A stretch of 64,000 nucleotides of DNA, taken from the NCBI RefSeq assembly GCF_004405125.1, contig NZ_SORX01000005.1, positions 234,795 through 298,794 of the forward strand, read 5' to 3'. A program made the position numbers and the translations under genes. Positions 57,199-64,000 of this stretch are shown here, in pieces (the first letter of the stretch is position 1; the number at the start of each line of letters is the position of its first letter). Under the pieces are notes generated by a model. That model was not told the DNA's origin. It worked only from the letters and a program-made list of their open reading frames with translations, and did not search any database. The DNA comes from Jeotgalibacillus salarius (GTDB lineage Bacteria; Bacillota; Bacilli; Bacillales; Jeotgalibacillaceae).

Positions 57199-59376
57199 TT
57201 GAAAAAGAATCAGTCCCGTACGAAGAAACCTAAAAAAATCAAAAAGAATTTTCTTGCTGCAAGAATGAATATATTATTTTTCGCAGTGTTTATATTATTT
57301 TCCGCACTCATTCTCAGACTCGGCGTTCTACAGATTGTGAATGGTGAAGATTTTACAAGACAGCTGGAAAGAACTGAGGAAGTTGTTGTCAATTCAAGCG
57401 TACCACGGGGGAAAATATTCGATCGGAATGGAAAAGTAATTGTGGATAATCGACCGGTTAATGCAATTACATATACAAAAACACAGCAAACTTCTCAGAA
57501 AGAAATGATGGAAGTGGCTACAAAACTTGCAGGGATGATCGAACTTGATGATGATCAGGTTACTGACCGGGACATCCAGGACTACTGGATTCGTGAAAAC
57601 AAAGAAAGAGCTGAAGCCAAAATCACAGAAGAAGAGCGCGCTCTTTATGATGAAGGCGAGCTTTCTCAGAGTGAATATGATAAAAATATCCGTGACAGAA
57701 TTACTGAGGAAGAGCTGGCAGAAATCACTGATCAGGATATGGAAATACTGGCAGTGTACAGACAGATGCAGACTGGATATAATCTTTCTCCTCAAATTAT
57801 AAAAAATGAAGGTGTCACAGATGAAGAATTTGCTACTGTCAGCGAGCAGTTGAGTTCGCTGCCCGGTGTGAATTCTACAGTGGACTGGAAAAGAGAGTAT
57901 CCTTACGGTGACGTGCTGAGAACGGTACTGGGAAGTGTCAGATCAATACCTGAAGATAAAATAGAGTATTATCTTGCACGTGATTACGCACGCAATGACA
58001 GGGTTGGCACGAGTTACCTTGAACTTCAATATGAAGATGTGCTGCAGGGTCAAAAGTCAAAAGTCCGTACCATTACCGATAAGGCTGGAAATGTCATTGA
58101 TTCACAGCTGATTCAGCAGGGAGAGCGTGGCAAGGATCTTGTTCTGTCAATTGATATTGAATTGCAGCAGGCGCTTGAACAGGTAGTAGAGGATGAATTG
58201 AGAAGGCTTAAACAGGATTATGGACGAAACTTAATGGACCGTCTGTTTCTGGTGATGATGGATCCGAATACCGGCGAGCTGCTTGCAATGGCAGGGAAAC
58301 AGTATGTAGAAACTGAAGATGGACCGGAAATCCAGGATTATAATATTGGAACTTTTACTAGTGCTTATGAAGCCGGTTCTTCTATAAAGGGTGCAACGGT
58401 CCTTTCCGGTTATCAGGATGGCGTTATTCAACCTTATTCTTTAATAAGAGATGAAGCCATTAGAATTAAAGGATCTGAACCTAAATCATCATGGTATGGA
58501 TCATTACCAAACCCAATAAGTGATTTATATGCGCTAGAACGTTCATCGAATGGATATATGTTTAAAATTGCAATAAAAATGGCAGGAGCAACTTATACTC
58601 CAGGGGAGCCAATTGATATCGGTTCAAGCGCATTCACAAAAATGCGTAACTACTTTGGTCAATTCGGACTTGGCAGTGAAACAGGCATTGATTTACCTGG
58701 AGAAAGTGTCGGATACCAGACGAATAATCCACTGGACCTGACACCGGGTAAACTGCTCGATTTATCGATTGGTCAGTTTGATACCTATACGCCGATGCAG
58801 ATGGTGCAGTATGTTTCTACCGTGATCAATGGCGGTAACAGAGTCGCGCCTACGACTGTTAAAGAAATCAGAGATCCGAGTTCAGATAATGAAACATTGG
58901 GGCCGCTGGTAAAAGCGATGAAACCAAGAGTATTAAACAAACTCGATAATACTCAGGCGGAATTGGACCATGTGAAACAGGGATTTTACCGTTCTTTCAA
59001 TGGTACTCAGGGAACCGGGCTGGATTTTAAAGGGAATGGTTATGTAGCCGGAGGTAAAACAGGAACTGCGGAAGTGGTTTACTTTGGTCCGAAATATGAC
59101 GAACTGTATCGCTCTAAAGGATTATTGCCTCCTGAAACGACAAATTCCACATTAGTTGGATTTGCACCATACGATCAACCTGAAGTTGCATTTTCAGTTC
59201 TCGCTCCGTGGGTTTATCCGAATGACGGAACTACTGCTCTGCGTGAAGATGTAAATGAAAACGTAGGAACTGCAGCACTTGAAGTGTATTTCGATATTAG
59301 AGAAAAAAGAATGAATGAAGGCGGAGCTGATCAGGAAGTTGAAATAACAGCTGAAGAAGCCGAAGAAGGACAATAA
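57199..59376 (+). CDS. pbpA: Class B penicillin-binding protein 2 (PbpA)
   Basis: The 725-residue transpeptidase has a basic N-terminus, one membrane anchor (about 24-45), a PBP dimer domain and a catalytic domain with S-x-x-K at 394-397 (GSSIKG), S-x-N at 449-451 and KTG at 620-622 (GGKTGTAEV). It cross-links peptidoglycan during cell elongation, like B. subtilis PBP2A encoded at the same place. I choose the TTG at 57199, with AAAGGGA seven bases upstream; the frame extends upstream without similarity. The acidic C-terminal tail is unremarkable. Confidence 0.94.
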   Translation: MKKNQSRTKKPKKIKKNFLAARMNILFFAVFILFSALILRLGVLQIVNGEDFTRQLERTEEVVVNSSVPRGKIFDRNGKVIVDNRPVNAITYTKTQQTSQKEMMEVATKLAGMIELDDDQVTDRDIQDYWIRENKERAEAKITEEERALYDEGELSQSEYDKNIRDRITEEELAEITDQDMEILAVYRQMQTGYNLSPQIIKNEGVTDEEFATVSEQLSSLPGVNSTVDWKREYPYGDVLRTVLGSVRSIPEDKIEYYLARDYARNDRVGTSYLELQYEDVLQGQKSKVRTITDKAGNVIDSQLIQQGERGKDLVLSIDIELQQALEQVVEDELRRLKQDYGRNLMDRLFLVMMDPNTGELLAMAGKQYVETEDGPEIQDYNIGTFTSAYEAGSSIKGATVLSGYQDGVIQPYSLIRDEAIRIKGSEPKSSWYGSLPNPISDLYALERSSNGYMFKIAIKMAGATYTPGEPIDIGSSAFTKMRNYFGQFGLGSETGIDLPGESVGYQTNNPLDLTPGKLLDLSIGQFDTYTPMQMVQYVSTVINGGNRVAPTTVKEIRDPSSDNETLGPLVKAMKPRVLNKLDNTQAELDHVKQGFYRSFNGTQGTGLDFKGNGYVAGGKTGTAEVVYFGPKYDELYRSKGLLPPETTNSTLVGFAPYDQPEVAFSVLAPWVYPNDGTTALREDVNENVGTAALEVYFDIREKRMNEGGADQEVEITAEEAEEGQ

Positions 59377-59386
59377 ATCATCTACT

Positions 59387-59423
59387 AAACTGAGTATTGC
59401 ATATTGCAGTACTCAGTTTTTTT
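59387..59423 (+). terminator. Terminator after pbpA
   Basis: Stem AAACTGAGTA/TACTCAGTTT with a short inner GC/GC part and a T run, followed at once by the Pho boxes. Confidence 0.88.
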
Positions 59424-59428
59424 ATGCG

Positions 59429-59456
59429 TTTACAAAACCTTTACATTACATTTATA
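59429..59456 (+). promoter_or_regulatory. Phased Pho boxes of the pst operon
   Basis: TTTACA (59429), TTTACA (59440) and TTTATA (59451) are repeated every 11 bases, the PhoP-binding pattern TT(A/C/T)ACA-N5. They lie about 70 bases before pstS, which implies induction by phosphate starvation through PhoPR. Confidence 0.88.
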
Positions 59457-59527
59457 TGAGATTAATAGAAGGGGTGTATTGTATTACCTGTAGGACAAAC
59501 CAACCAAACCACAGGGGGAATTACAGA

Positions 59528-60496
59528 ATGAAAAACGCAAAAATGTTAGCAATGTCTACTATTTTAGGATCAGCAGTTTTTCTAGCTGCTTGCGGTAGTG
59601 AAGATGAAGCGAATGGATCAGATAACGGCTCTGAAGGTTCATCAGAAGAGCTAAGCGGTCAGGTTCAGGGTGATGGTTCATCGACTGTAGCTCCTATTAT
59701 GGAAGCGATTGTTGAAGAATATGCTGCTGCACAGCCGGGTGTCCAGGTATCATCAGGCGTATCCGGTACAGGTGGCGGATTTGAAAAATTCATTGCGGGA
59801 GAAACTTCATTCTCAAATGCATCCCGTCCAATTAAAGAAGAAGAAGAAGCTGGTCTTGAAGAAGAAGGTGTTGAATACACAGAAGTTGAACTTGGTTATG
59901 ACGGGCTTTCTGTTGTAGTGAACCAGGAAAACGACTGGGTGGATTCACTGACTGTAGATGAATTGAAAGAAATGTGGGTTGAAACAGGGGAAGAAAAAAC
60001 TTGGGCTGATATCCGTGATGGCTGGCCTGAAGAACCAATCGAGTTTTACTCTCCTGGAACTGACTCTGGTACTTACGATTACTTCAATGAAGTCATTCTT
60101 GAGGAAGATGACATCGTAAGGTCTGCAACACTTTCAGAAGACGATAACGTGCTTGTACAGGGTGTTCTTGGATCACCTAATGCAATCGGATACTTCGGTT
60201 ATGCTTACTATCTTGAAAATAAAGATACATTAAAAGTAGTGCCGATCGATAATGGAGAAGGTGCTGTTGAGCCTAACAATGAAACAATTGAATCAGGTGA
60301 ATACGCTCCACTTTCTCGTCCATTGTTCACTTATGTAAGAAATGACAAAGTAGCTGAAGATCCGGCAGTAGCAGACTTTATCATGTTTGCGATTGAAAAC
60401 GCTGGAGATCTTGCAGAAGCAGTTGGATATGTAAGAGCACCACAGGAAGTGTATGACGAAGATATGGCAACGATTGAAGAGCTTGCAGCTGAATAA
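59528..60496 (+). CDS. pstS: Phosphate-binding lipoprotein PstS
   Basis: The 322-residue protein has a lipoprotein signal with lipobox LAAC (cysteine 22), a disordered Glu/Ser linker, and a periplasmic-type phosphate-binding domain with GDGSSTVAPIMEAI, SGVSGTGGGFEKF and SPGTDSGTYDYF. It captures phosphate outside the membrane for PstCAB. The ATG at 59528 has AGGGGGAAT upstream; an ATG at 59456 lies in the Pho boxes and is excluded. It is first in pstS-pstC-pstA-pstB-phoU. Confidence 0.96.
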   Translation: MKNAKMLAMSTILGSAVFLAACGSEDEANGSDNGSEGSSEELSGQVQGDGSSTVAPIMEAIVEEYAAAQPGVQVSSGVSGTGGGFEKFIAGETSFSNASRPIKEEEEAGLEEEGVEYTEVELGYDGLSVVVNQENDWVDSLTVDELKEMWVETGEEKTWADIRDGWPEEPIEFYSPGTDSGTYDYFNEVILEEDDIVRSATLSEDDNVLVQGVLGSPNAIGYFGYAYYLENKDTLKVVPIDNGEGAVEPNNETIESGEYAPLSRPLFTYVRNDKVAEDPAVADFIMFAIENAGDLAEAVGYVRAPQEVYDEDMATIEELAAE

Positions 60497-60572
60497 TTAA
60501 TTCCAGCGGGGAGCGTGTACTACACGCTTCTCGTATCATCATGTTCTTTGGATAATTGAGGAGGTTTTCATT

Positions 60573-61517
60573 ATGGCAATGAATGAGCCAAAGCAACTTT
60601 CGGTTCAGGAATTGATCGCTCAGAAAAGCAACAGGGGTCTTCTGGCGTTCACAGAAAAATTAATACCAAAAATTTTGCTGCTCATCGCAACAGTTTCTGT
60701 TCTGACAACCATCGGAATAGTGTTTACATTAATATTTGAAACCATTACTTTCTTTACTGAGGTAAATGTTTTAAGTTTTCTAACAGGTACTGAATGGTAT
60801 CCTTTCGCTAATTCCACACCTACTTATGGAATTCTTCCGTTAATTGTAGGGACTTTAAAAATTACTGCAATCGCCACATTTGTAGCTGTGCCGATTGGTA
60901 TTGCTACAGCCATTTATTTGAGTGAGTATGCGAGTGACCGGGTTAGAAGAATTGTAAAACCTGTTCTTGAAGTGCTCGCAGGTGTACCTACAATTGTTTA
61001 CGGGTTTTTTGCCTTAACATTCGTAACACCGATTCTGCGTTCGGTTTTCCCGGAAATTTCAATTTTCAATGCAATCAGTCCGGGTATTGTAGTAGGTATT
61101 ATGGTTATTCCTATGATTGCCTCTCTATCAGAAGATGCGATGACGTCAGTACCAAATGCAATGAGAGACGGTGCCTATGCGCTTGGCGCAACTAAATTTG
61201 AAGTGGCAGTGAAAATTGTGTTGCCAGCAGCACTCTCAGGAATCGTTGCATCAATCGTATTGGCAATTTCGCGCGCAATTGGAGAAACAATGATTGTGGC
61301 AGTTGCTGCCGGTTCAACTCCAGGATTTGATTGGGATGTTACCGGATCTATTCAGACAATGACTGCATATATTGTTCAGGTTACGACTGGAGATGCAGGT
61401 TATGGAACAACAATTTATTACAGTATCTATGCTGTAGGCTTCACGCTGTTCCTGTTTACATTATTTATGAATATGCTTGCCCAGTTTATCTCCAAGCGTT
61501 TTAGGGAGGAATATTAA
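60573..61517 (+). CDS. pstC: Phosphate ABC permease PstC
   Basis: The 314-residue protein has six membrane segments and the permease coupling motif GATKFEVAVKIVLPAALSG (EAA loop). It forms the membrane channel with PstA. GAGGAGG precedes the ATG. pstA begins one base after its stop. Confidence 0.96.
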   Translation: MAMNEPKQLSVQELIAQKSNRGLLAFTEKLIPKILLLIATVSVLTTIGIVFTLIFETITFFTEVNVLSFLTGTEWYPFANSTPTYGILPLIVGTLKITAIATFVAVPIGIATAIYLSEYASDRVRRIVKPVLEVLAGVPTIVYGFFALTFVTPILRSVFPEISIFNAISPGIVVGIMVIPMIASLSEDAMTSVPNAMRDGAYALGATKFEVAVKIVLPAALSGIVASIVLAISRAIGETMIVAVAAGSTPGFDWDVTGSIQTMTAYIVQVTTGDAGYGTTIYYSIYAVGFTLFLFTLFMNMLAQFISKRFREEY

Positions 61518-61518
61518 A

Positions 61519-62397
61519 ATGAGGTATATTAACCATGAAGAGGTGGCTTCGAAAACCAAAAAAAGACTGACTAAGAACACGATATTTAAAGGTGTTTTTG
61601 CAGCTGCAACAACATTTGGGTTAATCGTGCTTACCATTCTTCTGTATCGTATCATCACTCAAGGAAGTGGCTATATCAGCTTAGATTTTTTCACTAGTTT
61701 TGCTTCCAGAATTCCTGAAAACTCAGGCATAAAGGCTGCGATCGCAGGATCTATCTATTTAATGCTTGTCGTTGCACCTGTTTCTATGTTTTTAGGGGTT
61801 GGAACTGCTATTTATTTAGAGGAATATGCAACAAAAAATAGATTTAACACATTTATCAAAATCAATATTTCAAATCTTGCCGGTGTTCCTTCTGTCGTAT
61901 TCGGTCTCCTTGGACTGACAATCTTTGCCCGTTTCTTTGATTTAGGTATCTCTATTCTTGCAGCGGGTTTGACAATGAGTTTGTTAATCCTTCCAATTAT
62001 TATTGTAGCTTCACAGGAGGCAATCAGAGCTGTGCCCAATGAATTAAGAGAAGCTTCATTTGCAATGGGTGCTACAAAGTGGCAGACCATTCTCCGTGTA
62101 GTACTGCCAGCCTCAATACCGGGAATTCTGACGGGAAGTATTCTCGCATTATCACGTGCGATTGGAGAAACAGCGCCGCTAGTTGTTCTCGGTATTCCAA
62201 CGATATTAATGTTCATGCCTGACGGGCTTTTGAGTACTTTTACTGCTCTGCCGATGCAGATTTTTGACTGGACAAAACGTCCGCAGGTTGAATTCCATGA
62301 TGTAGCAGCCGGGGGTATCATTGTATTAATGGCATTGCTGCTTTTCATGAATTCTATTGCAGTATTTATAAGAAACAAGTATCAAAATCGTTATTAA
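61519..62397 (+). CDS. pstA: Phosphate ABC permease PstA
   Basis: The 292-residue protein has six membrane segments and the EAA-loop motif GATKWQTILRVVLPASIPG, followed by the ALSRAIGETAPL block typical of PstA. The ATG at 61519 has GGGAGGA eight bases upstream. It partners PstC and is 28 bases from pstB. Confidence 0.96.
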   Translation: MRYINHEEVASKTKKRLTKNTIFKGVFAAATTFGLIVLTILLYRIITQGSGYISLDFFTSFASRIPENSGIKAAIAGSIYLMLVVAPVSMFLGVGTAIYLEEYATKNRFNTFIKINISNLAGVPSVVFGLLGLTIFARFFDLGISILAAGLTMSLLILPIIIVASQEAIRAVPNELREASFAMGATKWQTILRVVLPASIPGILTGSILALSRAIGETAPLVVLGIPTILMFMPDGLLSTFTALPMQIFDWTKRPQVEFHDVAAGGIIVLMALLLFMNSIAVFIRNKYQNRY

Positions 62398-62425
62398 TTT
62401 AATTGGATGAAGGGAGCTTTTCAAC

Positions 62426-63247
62426 ATGACTACAACAATTAAACCTGCCAGCGATGTACTGGAGAAAAAAGAACCAGCCGTGAAAAGTAATAAAGCATCA
62501 GTATATAAAACGAATCAGCTCAATTTATGGTATGGGTCTAACCATGCATTGAAAAATATTGATCTTGATATTAAAGAAAACGAAGTGACAGCAATTATAG
62601 GTCCTTCGGGATGTGGAAAATCAACTTTTATCAAAACGCTTAATCGTATGATTGAAACCATTCCATCAGTGAAAACCTCCGGTGAAATTATTTACCGCGA
62701 CCGCAATATTTTTAGTAAAAAATACCAGGTTGAAGAATTGCGCACAAAGGTTGGTATGGTCTTTCAAAAGCCTAATCCATTCCCTAAATCGATCTATGAA
62801 AATATTGCGTATGGTCCACGCATTCATGGAATTAAAAACAAGAAAACGCTCGATGAAATTGTTGAAAAATCACTTCGAGGTGCAGCGATCTGGGACGAAG
62901 TAAAAGATCGCCTGAATGAAAATGCATACGGTCTTTCGGGCGGACAGCAGCAGCGTATCTGTATTGCGCGATGCCTTGCGATTGAACCTGATGTTATTTT
63001 AATGGACGAGCCGACTTCAGCACTTGATCCGATCTCCACACTCAAAGTTGAAGAGCTTGTGCAGAACCTGAAAAAAGAATACAGCATCATTATCGTAACG
63101 CACAACATGCAGCAGGCCGCACGTATTTCAGATAAAACTGCTTTCTTTCTAAATGGGGAAGTAGTTGAATATGATGAAACAAATAAAATCTTTTCTAACC
63201 CGACTGATGACAGAACAGAAGATTATATCTCAGGCAGATTTGGATAA
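62426..63247 (+). CDS. pstB: Phosphate ABC ATP-binding protein PstB
   Basis: The 273-residue ATPase has Walker [10 protein letters not shown] (59-67), Q-loop [15 protein letters not shown], signature [15 protein letters not shown] (from 170) and Walker [13 protein letters not shown]. It powers phosphate import. There is a single pstB here, unlike the pstBA-pstBB pair of B. subtilis. AAGGGAG precedes the ATG. Confidence 0.97.
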   Translation: MTTTIKPASDVLEKKEPAVKSNKASVYKTNQLNLWYGSNHALKNIDLDIKENEVTAIIGPSGCGKSTFIKTLNRMIETIPSVKTSGEIIYRDRNIFSKKYQVEELRTKVGMVFQKPNPFPKSIYENIAYGPRIHGIKNKKTLDEIVEKSLRGAAIWDEVKDRLNENAYGLSGGQQQRICIARCLAIEPDVILMDEPTSALDPISTLKVEELVQNLKKEYSIIIVTHNMQQAARISDKTAFFLNGEVVEYDETNKIFSNPTDDRTEDYISGRFG

Positions 63248-63259
63248 GGAGTGAAGAAA

Positions 63260-63919
63260 TTGTCAGTGAGAGAACGGTACGATACGGATTTGGAGACATT
63301 GAATAACAAAATAGTGGAGCTGGGTAAGTTTGCGCAGCAGGCATTAAAGAGCTCACTTACAGCACTAGATCATAAGGATATTGAAAAATCTCTTTTGATC
63401 ATGGATGAAGATGTAAAAGCCAACAGAATAGAAGAAGAAATTAACGATCTTGCCATTTTGCTGATTGCTAAACAGCAGCCGGTTGCTACGGATTTGAGAA
63501 GAATCATTGTGGCAATTAAAATCGCCGCTGATCTTGAAAGAATTGCAGATTTTGCAGTGAACATCGCAAAATCAACGATTCGAATAGGTGATGACAGTTC
63601 TGTTAGTTCGATAGAAAATGTGCATAAAATGTACAACATTACGGAAGAAATGATTGAACTAGTTTTAGAAGCTTATACAGATGAAGATGTTGTTAAAGCA
63701 AAAAAAATTGCAGAGCTTGATGACGGGGTTGACCAGCTTTATGGAGAGACAATACAAAAACTGCTTTCTTCAAGCGCATCTCAGCCTGATAAGTTAGCTC
63801 AGATTACGCAACTTTCCTTTGTTTGCCGTTACCTTGAGCGCGCTGCTGATCATGTGACCAATATTTCAGAGAATATATTCTACCTTGTAAAAGGGAAAAG
63901 GTACGATCTGAATAAATAA
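63260..63919 (+). CDS. phoU: Phosphate signalling protein PhoU
   Basis: The 219-residue all-helical protein is built of two three-helix PhoU repeats with VATDLRRIIVAIKIAADLERIADF and FVCRYLERAADHVTNISEN metal-binding motifs (E/DxxxD). PhoU links the Pst transporter to the PhoR kinase and limits phosphate uptake. The TTG at 63260 gives the family start MSVRERYD with AGGAG eight bases upstream; a GTG nine bases earlier overlaps that site. B. subtilis lacks this gene in its pst operon. Confidence 0.93.
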   Translation: MSVRERYDTDLETLNNKIVELGKFAQQALKSSLTALDHKDIEKSLLIMDEDVKANRIEEEINDLAILLIAKQQPVATDLRRIIVAIKIAADLERIADFAVNIAKSTIRIGDDSSVSSIENVHKMYNITEEMIELVLEAYTDEDVVKAKKIAELDDGVDQLYGETIQKLLSSSASQPDKLAQITQLSFVCRYLERAADHVTNISENIFYLVKGKRYDLNK

Positions 63920-63945
63920 AAAGAAGCCTCAGGGCTTCTTTTTTT
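63919..63945 (+). terminator. Terminator of the pst-phoU operon
   Basis: Stem AAGAAGCC/GGCTTCTT with a four-base loop and a T run. The remaining 55 bases to the right edge show no gene. Confidence 0.9.
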
Positions 63946-64000
63946 CAGACTGTTGAAATTCTAAAATATGTATATAACCAATAAAATAAACCATTCATTT

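Noticed and set aside
61812..62378. Minus-strand frame of 188 codons inside pstA
   Set aside because: Antisense shadow of a membrane protein gene; no start signals and the pstA frame is clearly conserved.

Overview
The window is a continuous stretch of core chromosome from an endospore-forming member of the Bacillales (Firmicutes). The evidence is the gene order, which follows the Bacillus subtilis yqeK-to-pst segment almost gene for gene, together with sporulation genes (gpr, spoIIP, yqfC, yqfD), a CIRCE-controlled hrcA-grpE-dnaK-dnaJ operon, a glycine T-box in front of glyQS, and frequent GTG and TTG starts behind strong Shine-Dalgarno sequences. Base composition and protein details would fit a Planococcaceae/Caryophanaceae relative such as Jeotgalibacillus, but this is a guess. 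I see no prophage, insertion sequence, CRISPR array, rRNA or tRNA.

Layout. 1-5 kb: end of yqeK, rsfS, a methyltransferase and the comEA-comEB-comEC DNA uptake operon. 5-9 kb: yqzM, holA, rpsT, then gpr and spoIIP. 9-12 kb: lepA and hemW. 12-20 kb: heat-shock operon continuing into prmA, rsmE and mtaB. 20-27 kb: deoC, rpsU, yqeY, the nfeD-floA membrane-microdomain operon behind a sigma-W-type promoter, sporulation genes yqfC-yqfD, then phoH. 27-33 kb: pgpH, ybeY, dgkA, cdd, era, recO. 33-40 kb: glyQS with T-box on the minus strand, then ccpN, ppsR, yqxD, dnaG, sigA. 40-46 kb: an unknown membrane protein, an acyl-CoA dehydrogenase, cytochrome c-550, trmK, yqfO, with ispH and yqfQ on the minus strand. 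46-53 kb: cshB, nfo, yqfT-like gene, znuC-znuB-zur, yqfW, yqfX, ispG. 53-64 kb: DUF1189 protein, Na/Pi cotransporter, yqgC, sodA, pbpA and the pstS-pstC-pstA-pstB-phoU phosphate operon behind phased Pho boxes.

Themes. Many genes serve ribosome assembly and translation (rsfS, rpsT, lepA, prmA, rsmE, mtaB, rpsU, yqeY, ybeY, era, glyQS, trmK, cshB). Others form linked units: primase and sigma-A, CcpN and the PPDK regulator, zinc uptake with its Zur repressor, phosphate uptake with PhoU.

Unusual material lies mainly between genes. Two copies of a structured repeat of about 130 bp show compensatory pairing changes. A strong terminator sits at the predicted transcription start of cdd-era-recO. Another terminator carries the yqfC Shine-Dalgarno sequence in its 3' arm. 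Several leaders (rpsU, sodA, yqxD, holA) hold clean inverted repeats. I found no convincing new multi-gene system; the repeat family and the RNA leaders are the best candidates for something undescribed.
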